Positions 1 to 5,878 of a stretch of 6,520 bases of DNA are shown piece by piece. Origin of the DNA: Oscillospiraceae bacterium (lineage in GTDB: Bacteria > Bacillota > Clostridia > Oscillospirales > Ruminococcaceae); assembly GCA_016302225.1 (NCBI GenBank), contig JAEDOB010000131.1, forward strand, positions 1 to 6,520, in the 5' to 3' direction. Made by a program: the position numbers and the translations under genes. The notes below the pieces were generated by a model that saw only the letters and a program-made list of their open reading frames with translations, did no database searches and was not told the DNA's origin. How positions within the stretch are numbered: position 1 is the stretch's first letter; every line of letters starts with the position of its first letter.

Positions 1-51
1 CTTGCTCAGGCAAACCAGCTGCCTCAGGGCGTTCTCCAGCTCCTCCAGTAA
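1..51 (+). CDS. Flagellin, C-terminal end only (partial)
   Basis: The first 16 codons in frame 1 read LAQANQLPQGVLQLLQ and then TAA. This matches the conserved end of bacterial flagellins, where the D0 helix typically closes with a sequence like MLAQANQxxQxVLxLL. In assembled flagella this C-terminal helix pairs with the N-terminal helix to form the inner core of the filament, and it is also recognised by the export apparatus and the FliS chaperone in the family. Only the tail is visible, so the length, the variable surface domain and the gene's promoter cannot be judged. A strong terminator lies about 70 bases downstream, so flagellin transcription probably ends there. The match is short but the motif is distinctive. 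Confidence 0.8.
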   Translation, partial: LAQANQLPQGVLQLLQ

Positions 52-120
52 GTTTAATACACTTACCCATAAAGGAACTGACAGCGGCTTGACCGCCGCA
101 TAACATAACAAAAGCGCTTG

Positions 121-159
121 CCGCCGCTCTCCTGTGTGGAGGGCGGTGGTTTTATTTTT
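121..159 (+). terminator. Intrinsic terminator after flagellin
   Basis: Bases 121-132 pair with 138-149 in a 12-bp stem containing two G-U wobbles, with the five-base loop TGTGT, followed directly by the T-rich run 150-159 (nine T in ten bases). It separates the flagellin gene from the next promoter, which begins only nine bases further on. Confidence 0.9.
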
Positions 160-167
160 GCATACTG

Positions 168-196
168 TTGAAATTTACGGGGATATGTGGTATAAT
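168..196 (+). promoter_or_regulatory. Sigma-A promoter of the seven-gene run
   Basis: The -35 box is TTGAAA (168-173) and the -10 box is TATAAT (191-196), with the optimal 17-base spacer. The spacer ends in TGG, giving an extended -10 (TGnTATAAT). Transcription should start near 203, giving a 5' leader of about 30 bases before the reductase start codon. Because the -35 box begins with TTG in frame with the reductase, automated start calling may wrongly choose 168 as the start codon. Confidence 0.85.
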
Positions 197-220
197 ACAA
201 TTAACATCTAAATCTGCAAA

Positions 221-227
221 AGGGGAG
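221..227 (+). promoter_or_regulatory. Ribosome binding site that fixes the reductase start
   Basis: The purine-rich site AGGGGAG lies six bases before ATG 234. It supports that start over the in-frame TTG at 168, which has no ribosome site and lies inside the promoter, upstream of the expected transcript start. Confidence 0.75.
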
Positions 228-233
228 AGGGCT

Positions 234-965
234 ATGAAAACATCCGTTGTGACGGGAGCATCAAGGGGAATAGGTGCGGCAATTGCGGAAAGGCTTGCTG
301 CTGATGGGTATGCGGTTGCGGTAAATTACAATTCTTCGGAAAAAGCTGCCGAGGAGCTCTGCCGCAGGATAAATCTTTCGGGCGGTGTGGCAATGCCCTT
401 TCAATGTGACGTTTCCAAAAGATCGGAGGTGGAGAATATGTTTGCCGCTGTCCGACGAGAACTGGGAACTGTTGCCGTTTTGGTCAACAATGCGGGCATT
501 GCAGAACAGTGCCTTTTTACCGATATTTCCGAGCATATGTGGGACAGACTTTTTGATGTGAACGTGAAGGGTGCCTTCAACTGCTCACAGGCGGCAGTCA
601 GGGAAATGATCTCCGCAAAATCTGGAAATATCGTGAATATATCGTCCATGTGGGGACAGGTGGGAGCCTCCTGCGAGGTGCATTATTCGTCGGCAAAGGC
701 GGCACTTATCGGTTTCACAAAGGCACTTGCAAAGGAACTGGGTCCGTCGGGGATACGGGTGAACTGCATTGCCCCGGGGCTAATTTCCACGGAAATGAAT
801 TCACATTTAGACGAAGATACAATAAACGCTTTAGTAGATGAAACTCCTCTTTCACGGGTGGGAACGGCGGAGGATATTGCCAATGCGGTGTCATTTCTCG
901 TGTCGGAGAAAGCCTCGTTTATTACGGGGGACGTTTTATCGGTAAACGGCGGAATGGTGATATAA
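234..965 (+). CDS. Short-chain dehydrogenase/reductase, FabG/YmfI type
   Basis: Cytosolic NAD(P)H-dependent reductase of the classical SDR family, 243 residues, the usual FabG length. The Rossmann nucleotide motif TGASRGIG is at residues 7-14, NNAG at 85-88, and the catalytic set is N110, S138, Y151, K155, with Ser, Tyr and Lys in the same positions as in E. coli FabG. The C-terminal SVNGG motif that ends many FabG-like proteins is at 236-240. Two roles fit: 3-oxoacyl-ACP reduction in fatty acid synthesis, or reduction of the 5-aminopentanone group on elongation factor P, as done by B. subtilis YmfI. No other fatty-acid genes are nearby, and the SSMWGQVGASCEVHY segment (137-151) resembles, from memory, clostridial proteins labelled as the EF-P enzyme. 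The family is certain, the substrate is not. The start is ATG 234, since the in-frame TTG at 168 is the -35 box. The TAA stop overlaps the next ATG by one base, suggesting translational coupling. Confidence 0.88.
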   Translation: MKTSVVTGASRGIGAAIAERLAADGYAVAVNYNSSEKAAEELCRRINLSGGVAMPFQCDVSKRSEVENMFAAVRRELGTVAVLVNNAGIAEQCLFTDISEHMWDRLFDVNVKGAFNCSQAAVREMISAKSGNIVNISSMWGQVGASCEVHYSSAKAALIGFTKALAKELGPSGIRVNCIAPGLISTEMNSHLDEDTINALVDETPLSRVGTAEDIANAVSFLVSEKASFITGDVLSVNGGMVI

Positions 966-1723
966 TGAACAGTCAGGAGCTTGCGGGGGCGGCGTCCCGC
1001 TTTGGTGCAATGATGCTTTCCTGCGGCGGCGAAATTAACCGTGTTGAGGACAGCATTGCACGTATCTGCGCCGCATACGGTTACAATGATGTAGGCGTTT
1101 TCGCTATTCCGAGGACGCTTATTATTACGGTGACGGAAAATGGTGTCCCCGTCACCCGCCTGGAAAACATCAAGGACAAGACGGTAAATCTTGACAGGGT
1201 GGCACGGCTGAACGCTCTTTCTCGGTTCATCTGCCGTGTCCGTCCCGATGCGGACTGCATTGCAAGGCGTTTGGATATTATAGAAAAGTCGCCTGTTTAT
1301 GGGCGTTTTGCCGTGATTGCGGCTTACTTTCTGTCGGCGTTTGCTTATGCTATGTTCTTCGGCGGAGGGATAAGGGAGGCTGCTGCGGCGGGCTTGGCGG
1401 GGATAGCTGTGCGGCTGATGTCCCGATTTTCGTCAAAGACAGATGCGGGAGTTTTCTTTGAAAATCTTTTGTGCGCTGTGGTAATGTCGGCGTGTGCCAT
1501 GCTGCTGGCGGCGTGCGGATTTGCGCCGAGGTACGACAAGACCATTATCGGTGCGCTGATGACTCTTGTCCCCGGCGTAACGCTGACAAACGGCGCAAGA
1601 GATTTCATTGCGGGCGATTTTTTTGCGGGAACCTACACCCTTATCGAAGCTCTGCTGACTGCTCTCGGAATTGCTGCGGGTGCGGCTGTTACCGTCGGTC
1701 TGCTTCGGGGCTTGGCAGTATAG
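965..1723 (+). CDS. YjjP-type subunit of a ThrE-like exporter (DUF1212)
   Basis: Membrane protein of 252 residues resembling the N-terminal half of ThrE and E. coli YjjP (PF06738). The cytosolic first part (about 1-112) carries the family's GGEINRVEDSI segment (21-31). Hydrophobic segments follow at roughly 114-133, 138-152, 165-186, 193-208 and 222-248. The conserved PGVTLTNGARDFIAGD stretch (203-218) is a hallmark of the family. In Corynebacterium, ThrE exports threonine and serine as a single fused protein. In E. coli the split YjjP/YjjB pair has been linked to succinate export. The companion half follows nine bases later, so the two probably form one transporter. The substrate cannot be read from the sequence. 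The ATG overlaps the reductase stop (TAATG), suggesting coupled translation. Confidence 0.87.
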   Translation: MNSQELAGAASRFGAMMLSCGGEINRVEDSIARICAAYGYNDVGVFAIPRTLIITVTENGVPVTRLENIKDKTVNLDRVARLNALSRFICRVRPDADCIARRLDIIEKSPVYGRFAVIAAYFLSAFAYAMFFGGGIREAAAAGLAGIAVRLMSRFSSKTDAGVFFENLLCAVVMSACAMLLAACGFAPRYDKTIIGALMTLVPGVTLTNGARDFIAGDFFAGTYTLIEALLTALGIAAGAAVTVGLLRGLAV

Positions 1724-1732
1724 GAGGCGGCT

Positions 1733-2197
1733 ATGGAAATTACTGCGGATATGTTTATTTCGGGCGGACTGACCTTTGCCGCTGCCATTGGGTTTGGCAT
1801 ATGCTTCAATATCAGGGGAGCAAACCTTTTTGCGGCAAGCTTCGGGGCGTTTATCTGCGCATTTATTGAAGCTGTGATGTCGGAAGCGGGCTCTCCCGAG
1901 GTGCTTGTGTGCTTTATAGCGTCCACGGCGGTGACGGTTTACTCGGAGATACTTGCAAAACGTCTGCGATGTCCCGTGCCCATGTTTTTGATAGTTTCCA
2001 TAATACCGCTGGTTCCCGGGGGCTATATCTACTATGCTATGATGTCCTGTATCAATGGAGATCTGGCGGATTTCGGAAAACGTTCCATATACACCTTTGA
2101 AATAGCGGGGGCTATTGCTTTAGGTATTTTTCTTGTAACATTTGCAATTAAGCTTATGAAATCCTTCAAAAAATTACCTGTTAAAAAGAATCGGTGA
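1733..2197 (+). CDS. YjjB-type subunit of a ThrE-like exporter (DUF3815)
   Basis: Small membrane protein of 154 residues matching the C-terminal half of ThrE and E. coli YjjB (PF12821). Five hydrophobic segments are visible at about 8-25, 30-50, 56-74, 83-103 and 122-142, with the family signature PLVPGG at 92-97 followed by YIYYA. The C-terminus is strongly basic (KSFKKLPVKKNR) and probably cytosolic. A perfect AGGAGG (1722-1727), overlapping the stop of the upstream partner, precedes the ATG by five bases, so this gene should be well translated. Together with the preceding gene it should make a two-component exporter of a small metabolite such as an amino acid or dicarboxylate. Family assignment is firm and substrate is unknown. 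Confidence 0.86.
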   Translation: MEITADMFISGGLTFAAAIGFGICFNIRGANLFAASFGAFICAFIEAVMSEAGSPEVLVCFIASTAVTVYSEILAKRLRCPVPMFLIVSIIPLVPGGYIYYAMMSCINGDLADFGKRSIYTFEIAGAIALGIFLVTFAIKLMKSFKKLPVKKNR

Positions 2198-2201
2198 TAG
2201 T

Positions 2202-2888
2202 ATGAAAATGCGTGAGCTGATACTCAAAAGAATTGTTCAGATCTCGCCGTTTGTTGTAATGGCGGTGATAATCATTGCGTATTTGGTGTGTTTCCGTGAT
2301 ATTTCGGTGGACGATATTGTTAATTTCACTCCCGAAAATCTGCTCTTGGCGTTCGGGCTTTTTATGCTTTTGTATGCGCTGAAATCCCTGTCCATTTTCT
2401 TTCCGCTGGCGGTGCTGAACATTGCGGCGGGGACTATTTTTGACATTCCGTTTGCCATTCTGGTAAATATGTGCGGGGCGGCGGTGATGTCCACGGTGCC
2501 GTTTTTTATCGGGAGGTATTCTCAGCGGGAATTTGTAATGAGCCTTGTGAAAAAGAACAAGAAGGCGGAGGATATTCTGTCCATGAATATGGAAAATCAG
2601 GTGTTTTTCGCCTATTTTCTGAGAGTCATAAACTGTCTGCCCATCGACATTGTAAGTATGCTTCTCGGTTCGCTGGGATTTTCCTATAAAAAGTACATAC
2701 TCGGTTCACTGCTGGGCTTTGCGCCTATTGTTATTGCAACGACCGTTCTGGGAAATGCCGTTACCGAACCCGGTTCGCCGCAGTTTATCATATCCGCCTG
2801 CATTATCGTGACGGTATCGGTCACATCTGCGGTAATATATTCAAGGAAAATCAAAAAAAGAAAGCAGGATATGATTAAAAAGGTTTGA
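2202..2888 (+). CDS. TVP38/TMEM64 (DedA superfamily) VTT-domain membrane protein
   Basis: Integral membrane protein of 228 residues. A first transmembrane helix (about 15-30) is followed by a hydrophobic stretch (48-72) and a VTT-like core (about 63-187), with the glycine-rich segment AAGTIFDIPFAILVN (75-89), the re-entrant-type motif FFAYFLRVINCLPID (135-149) and the GSLGFSYKKYILGSLLGFAPI segment (156-176). A last helix (194-213) ends in a very basic tail (SRKIKKRKQDMIKKV). Relatives are implicated in lipid handling or scrambling, and DedA proteins in undecaprenyl-phosphate or phosphatidylethanolamine transport, but I cannot assign a substrate. The start is four bases after the YjjB stop. 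The ribosome site is weak (GGTGAT), and an alternative ATG lies two codons downstream at 2208. Weak initiation plus the short gap suggests reliance on translation of the upstream gene. Confidence 0.82.
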   Translation: MKMRELILKRIVQISPFVVMAVIIIAYLVCFRDISVDDIVNFTPENLLLAFGLFMLLYALKSLSIFFPLAVLNIAAGTIFDIPFAILVNMCGAAVMSTVPFFIGRYSQREFVMSLVKKNKKAEDILSMNMENQVFFAYFLRVINCLPIDIVSMLLGSLGFSYKKYILGSLLGFAPIVIATTVLGNAVTEPGSPQFIISACIIVTVSVTSAVIYSRKIKKRKQDMIKKV

Positions 2889-2930
2889 GATGTTAATAAT
2901 ACTGTTGATAATTACCGAAAGGATGGTTTT

Positions 2931-4181
2931 ATGAGCAGTATTTACATTGAAAAGGTAAAGGCAAGGGAGATCCTCGATTCAAGGGGAAATCCCACGGTGG
3001 AGGCGGAGGTTTTTCTGTCGGACGGTTCCTTCGGCTCGGGCTGTGCTCCAAGCGGCGCAAGCACGGGCGTTTTTGAAGCGTTGGAGCTTCGTGACGGGGA
3101 CGAGAACAGGTTCTGCGGCAAGGGCGTGCTGAATGCGGTCAACAACGTAAACACCATTTTCAGTCACACTCTCAGGGGACTTGACCCCTACGATATTTAC
3201 AGTATCGACAGGGCGATGCTTACCGCTGATGGCACGGAGGACAAGTCGAACCTCGGTGCAAACGCCATTCTTGCCGTATCTCTGGCAGCTGCAAGGGCGG
3301 CGGCAAATTCCCGTAAGATTCCGCTGTTTCGGTTTATCGGCGGGATAAATGCCTGCGAAATGCCTGTGCCCATGATGAATATCTTAAACGGCGGTGCTCA
3401 TGCTGCCAACAACATTGACATTCAGGAGTTTATGATAATGCCAAGAGGTGCAAGCAGCTTTCACGTTGGAATGCGGCGTTGTGCGGAGGTCTATCATAAT
3501 CTGGCAAAGCTGCTGAAATCTAAGGGGCTGTCCACGGCGGTGGGTGATGAAGGCGGTTTTGCGCCCGACCTTGCTTCGGCGGAGGAGGCAATTGAGCTTA
3601 TCCTGACGGCTGTTGAAAAGAGCGGTTATCGGGCGGGAACGGACTTTGTCATTGCCTTGGACGCTGCTTCAAGCGAGTGGAAGGGCGGTTCTGCGGGCAT
3701 ATACAAGCTCCCTAAAATGGGAACGGAAATGTCCTCAAACGAGCTGATTTCCTATTGGGAACGGCTTTGCGGGAAATATCCCATAGTGTCCATTGAGGAC
3801 CCTCTGGACGAGGAGGACTGGGACGGCTGGCGTGAGATAACCGCAAAAATGGGCAAAAATGTCCAGCTGGTGGGGGACGACCTTTTTGTTACCAACAGCA
3901 AGCGTCTGGAGCAGGGTATCAAGGAGAAATGCGGAAATGCTATCCTTGTCAAGCTCAATCAGATAGGAACGCTTTCCGAAACAATGTCTGCGGTCAGAAT
4001 GGCACAGCGAAACGGCTTCGGCACCATAATTTCCCATCGTTCGGGAGAAACCGAGGACCCGTTTATCGCAGATCTGTCAGTGGCGCTTAATGCGGGGCAG
4101 ATAAAAACAGGTGCGCCCTGCCGCTCCGAGCGCACGGCGAAATATAACCGTCTGCTGAAAATTGAGGAGCTTATCCATTAA
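2931..4181 (+). CDS. eno: Enolase (phosphopyruvate hydratase)
   Basis: Cytosolic glycolytic enzyme converting 2-phosphoglycerate to phosphoenolpyruvate, Mg-dependent; 416 residues. All hallmarks are present: the mobile loop SGASTG (41-46), H157 and E166 of the second loop, catalytic E207 in GDEGGFAP, metal ligands D244, E289 (SIEDP) and the DD pair at 316-317, the catalytic base K341 (LVKLNQIGT), the signature LVKLNQIGTLSET, SHRSGETED (368-376) and K392 in QIKTGAP. The protein ends at RLLKIEELIH, about 14-16 residues earlier than enolases of around 430 residues that continue with an LGExAxYxG-like tail. All active-site residues lie before that point, so it should be active. A ribosome site (AAAGGAT, 2918-2924) precedes ATG 2931. 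The 42-base gap after the VTT gene has no convincing promoter. It could be the main enolase or a paralogue, which the window cannot show. Confidence 0.97.
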   Translation: MSSIYIEKVKAREILDSRGNPTVEAEVFLSDGSFGSGCAPSGASTGVFEALELRDGDENRFCGKGVLNAVNNVNTIFSHTLRGLDPYDIYSIDRAMLTADGTEDKSNLGANAILAVSLAAARAAANSRKIPLFRFIGGINACEMPVPMMNILNGGAHAANNIDIQEFMIMPRGASSFHVGMRRCAEVYHNLAKLLKSKGLSTAVGDEGGFAPDLASAEEAIELILTAVEKSGYRAGTDFVIALDAASSEWKGGSAGIYKLPKMGTEMSSNELISYWERLCGKYPIVSIEDPLDEEDWDGWREITAKMGKNVQLVGDDLFVTNSKRLEQGIKEKCGNAILVKLNQIGTLSETMSAVRMAQRNGFGTIISHRSGETEDPFIADLSVALNAGQIKTGAPCRSERTAKYNRLLKIEELIH

Positions 4182-4189
4182 AATATAAA

Positions 4190-4220
4190 GGGGTACAGCT
4201 GAAAAAAACGGCTGTATCCC
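4190..4220 (+). promoter_or_regulatory. Intercistronic hairpin without a U-tract
   Basis: Bases 4190-4199 pair with 4211-4220 in a 10-bp stem with one G-U wobble, around an 11-base A-rich loop. It begins eight bases after the enolase stop. No T-run follows (the next bases are GCTTATTGGG), so it is a poor intrinsic terminator. It may stabilise the 3' end of an upstream message, mark an RNA processing site, or damp expression of the downstream peptidase gene, whose ribosome site starts about eight bases later. Confidence 0.55.
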
Positions 4221-4239
4221 GCTTATTGGGAGAGAAAAA

Positions 4240-5214
4240 ATGAAGGAATTATCTGTTAGAATTGCAATAATCCTGCTGTTCGCGGCGGCTGTCATTATTG
4301 CGTTGACAATGCTTTTTTCGGAAGATGATGCTAAGCCAACGCTAAACGAAACGCCCGACCTGCCCTATGCGGAGGTGCGAACCGAGGAAACAACAACGCT
4401 TTCCGAAACGACCTTTTCCGAAACAACGGTGCTGACAACTGAAACTGTTTCCGTTGAATCGGAAACATCAGCCGAAACTTACGAAAGCGTCGTTGATACA
4501 TATTCCGAAACGGAAACGGAAGCTCCGAAGCCCGAAACTACCGCTCCCGAAACCACACGTTATATTGTCACAAGCCGTCCCGAGTACAGCTTTGACAGCG
4601 TGTCCTGCTATATTGATATGGAAAATGTTCAGCAAAATCCCGAGCTGCCTACGGGCTGTGAGGTGACTGCGCTGACCATTCTTCTTAGGCACTGGGGATA
4701 TGATGCGGACAAGGTGGATATGGCGCAGAACTACCTTTACAAAAGCTGGGGAAATGCAGAGTTTCGGGACGGTGAAAAGTACGCCGACAGCTTTTTTGAG
4801 TATTTCATCGGCGACCCCTTCGGAAGGGGCTATGGCTGTTTTGCGCCCGCCATCGTCAAGACCGCAAACAAGTATATCTCCGAAAACGGCGGAGGTCATC
4901 GGGTAATCGACCTTAGCGGCTGCGATTCGGAAACGCTTTACAATTATGTTGCCGATGGCATTCCCGTGCTTGTCTGGGCGACCGACGGAATGATTCCCCC
5001 CGAATATTATGAAACCTGGTACGACAGGGAAACGGGCGAACGGCTTGACTGGTATTTGAATGAGCACTGCTTCGTTCTTGCAGGCTTTAACCTTGATGCG
5101 GGAACGGTCACTATGAACGACCCTATCAAGGGGATAATCGACTATAATATGGCGAAATTTGAGCAGCGTTTTGCGGAAATGCACCGTCAGGCTGTGGTAA
5201 TTCTGCCTGCGTGA
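4240..5214 (+). CDS. Membrane-anchored C39-like cysteine peptidase (Peptidase_C39_2 type)
   Basis: Surface protein of 324 residues. A basic N-terminus and a hydrophobic helix (about 7-26) form a signal anchor without an obvious cleavage or lipobox Cys. A Thr/Ser/Glu-rich linker (about 48-107) follows, then a globular domain (about 115-324) resembling the C39-like family PF13529 (YvpB type). The likely catalytic Cys is C140 in ELPTGCEVTAL, with a Gln just upstream (131-132) as possible oxyanion residue, His H276 in NEHCFVLAGF and Asp D294 in MNDP. This order (Q, C, H, D) is typical of papain-like folds. No ABC transporter or bacteriocin gene is adjacent, so a bacteriocin-processing role is unlikely and the substrate is unknown; cell-wall or extracellular peptides are possible. 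The ribosome site GGGAG (4228-4232) lies seven bases before the ATG. A weak promoter-like pair overlaps the enolase end, but cotranscription is as likely. Confidence 0.82.
   Translation: MKELSVRIAIILLFAAAVIIALTMLFSEDDAKPTLNETPDLPYAEVRTEETTTLSETTFSETTVLTTETVSVESETSAETYESVVDTYSETETEAPKPETTAPETTRYIVTSRPEYSFDSVSCYIDMENVQQNPELPTGCEVTALTILLRHWGYDADKVDMAQNYLYKSWGNAEFRDGEKYADSFFEYFIGDPFGRGYGCFAPAIVKTANKYISENGGGHRVIDLSGCDSETLYNYVADGIPVLVWATDGMIPPEYYETWYDRETGERLDWYLNEHCFVLAGFNLDAGTVTMNDPIKGIIDYNMAKFEQRFAEMHRQAVVILPA
4381..4560 (+). repeat. Low-complexity repeats encoding a Thr/Ser/Glu linker
   Basis: Within the peptidase gene, codons 48-107 encode irregular repeats of SETT, TETE and PETT units, visible in DNA as recurring CCGAAAC-type blocks. 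The encoded linker is acidic, likely disordered, and rich in possible O-glycosylation sites. It would hold the catalytic domain away from the membrane, across the cell wall. Such repeats are prone to length change by slippage. Confidence 0.7.
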
Positions 5215-5224
5215 GGTTTTTGAT

Positions 5225-5656
5225 ATGGATATTGTGATAAAAAGCTTTGACGGTCTTTGTGATGATGCAAGGGCGATAAGAGAAGCGGTTTTTGTCCGTG
5301 AACAGGGCTTTGTAAATGAGTTTGATGAAATTGACGGAAATGCCGTTCATTTTGTGCTGTATGTTGACGGAAAGGCGGCGGGGACTTGCCGTATTTATTG
5401 CGGAAATGACAATGAATTTCATCTGGGACGGCTTGCGGTTATGTCGGAATATAGGGGAATGTCCCTCGGAAAAATGCTTATTTCGGGGGCGGAATGCTGT
5501 GCGTCGGCTATGGGTGCTGAGCTTATTACCCTTTCGGCACAGGTCAGAGTGAAGGATTTCTATGAAAAATGCGGTTATTCCGCTATTGGCGAGGAATATC
5601 TTGATGAAGATTGTCCGCATATAAAAATGGTAAAAAAGCTTTCGCTGCCAATATAG
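5225..5656 (+). CDS. GNAT-family N-acetyltransferase, YjcF/ElaA-like
   Basis: Small cytosolic enzyme of 143 residues transferring an acyl group, usually acetyl from acetyl-CoA, to an unidentified amine. The layout matches the YjcF/ElaA group (COG2153): IREAVFVREQGF at 18-29, an acidic EFDEIDGNAVHFVLY stretch at 32-46, beta-4 and motif A as LGRLAVMSEYRGMSLGKML (67-85), LSAQ (103-106), the FYEKCGY turn (112-118) and the closing PHIKMVKKL (131-139). In the acetyl-CoA pyrophosphate loop (R/Q-x-x-G-x-G/A) the middle glycine is Ser80 (RGMSLG), a mild departure. The gene starts ten bases after the peptidase stop, with GAGG (5213-5216) as a modest ribosome site, and is followed within 30 bases by a strong terminator, so it ends the operon. 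Function beyond the family cannot be assigned. Confidence 0.85.
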   Translation: MDIVIKSFDGLCDDARAIREAVFVREQGFVNEFDEIDGNAVHFVLYVDGKAAGTCRIYCGNDNEFHLGRLAVMSEYRGMSLGKMLISGAECCASAMGAELITLSAQVRVKDFYEKCGYSAIGEEYLDEDCPHIKMVKKLSLPI

Positions 5657-5682
5657 ATACAATATGAATATTATGAACAGAT

Positions 5683-5715
5683 AATGCAACTTTATATTTC
5701 TAAAGTTGCATTTTT
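5683..5715 (+). terminator. Intrinsic terminator closing the seven-gene run
   Basis: Bases 5683-5694 pair perfectly with 5701-5712 (12 bp, AATGCAACTTTA and its complement) around the six-base loop TATTTC. The T-run 5711-5715 overlaps the stem base. The stem is AU-rich but perfect. No matching A-run lies to the left, so it appears to act in the plus direction only. Confidence 0.85.
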
Positions 5716-5800
5716 AAATTGCTATATGTATTTGATAACTAAAAAGCGGGTAATTTTGCAAGTTGAATAGTTAGAAATTGCATAAATTTCAAAAAAGTGC
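5716..5800. other. AT-rich spacer upstream of the amt promoter
   Basis: About 85 bases of AT-rich DNA with no coding signal on either strand. It holds A- and T-tracts immediately before the -35 box (for example AAATTTCAAAAAAG) that could act as an UP-like element. I looked for a GlnR/TnrA-type operator (TGTNAN7TNACA) and did not find a convincing one. Confidence 0.4.
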
Positions 5801-5829
5801 TTGACAAATGCCCTGAAATGATATATAAT
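5801..5829 (+). promoter_or_regulatory. Consensus sigma-A promoter of amt
   Basis: TTGACA (5801-5806) and TATAAT (5824-5829) are both perfect matches to consensus, separated by exactly 17 bases. Transcription should start near 5836, making a leader of about 145 bases. So strong a promoter on a gene expected to respond to nitrogen suggests that control acts after initiation, in the leader. Confidence 0.93.
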
Positions 5830-5843
5830 ACAATCATAGCAAA

Positions 5844-5878
5844 CAGCAATGGCGCTGAGTTACACAATGGAGTGTAGC
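5844..5878 (+). promoter_or_regulatory. Candidate ANTAR-binding double hairpin in the amt leader
   Basis: Hairpin P1 pairs CAGC (5844-5847) with GCTG (5854-5857) around the six-base loop AATGGC (5848-5853). Hairpin P2 pairs GTTACAC (5859-5865) with GTGTAGC (5872-5878, one wobble) around the six-base loop AATGGA (5866-5871). Two neighbouring hairpins with hexanucleotide loops carrying A at position 1 and G at position 4 are the known signature of RNAs bound by ANTAR antiterminators (EutV, NasR, AmiR group). The element begins about eight bases after the predicted transcript start. Its P1 shares bases 5851-5857 with the overlapping terminator stem, so the two folds compete. The loops and pairing are seen directly; the ANTAR link is inference. 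Confidence 0.72.

Noticed and set aside
84..96. Small GCGG/CCGC hairpin downstream of flagellin
   Set aside because: Only four base pairs and no T-run; the real terminator is at 121-159.
168..233. Upstream TTG start adding 22 residues to the short-chain reductase
   Set aside because: The TTG is part of the -35 box, lies before the expected transcription start and has no ribosome site. ATG 234 has a good ribosome site and gives the normal SDR N-terminus just before TGASRGIG.
2889..2930. Possible enolase promoter in the gap after the VTT gene
   Set aside because: An AATAAT-like -10 is present at 2895-2900 but no -35 box lies at the proper distance.
4162..4189. Possible internal promoter TTGAGG-16-TATAAA at the end of enolase
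   Set aside because: The -35 match is only four of six, and a start near 4196 would fall inside the left arm of the hairpin. Possible, but not strong enough to list as a feature.
4468..5184. Long open frame of 238 codons on the minus strand, antisense to the peptidase gene
   Set aside because: It has no recognisable domain, no promoter or ribosome site, and overlaps a gene with an intact catalytic motif set. Its openness follows from codon bias of the plus-strand gene.
5126..5689. Minus-strand open frame of 187 codons across the GNAT gene
   Set aside because: It covers the convincing GNAT gene and part of its terminator, and its translation has no family features.
5716..5800. GlnR/TnrA-like operator upstream of amt
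   Set aside because: I looked for TGTNAN7TNACA-type symmetry and found only short repeats of TTGCA in AT-rich sequence.
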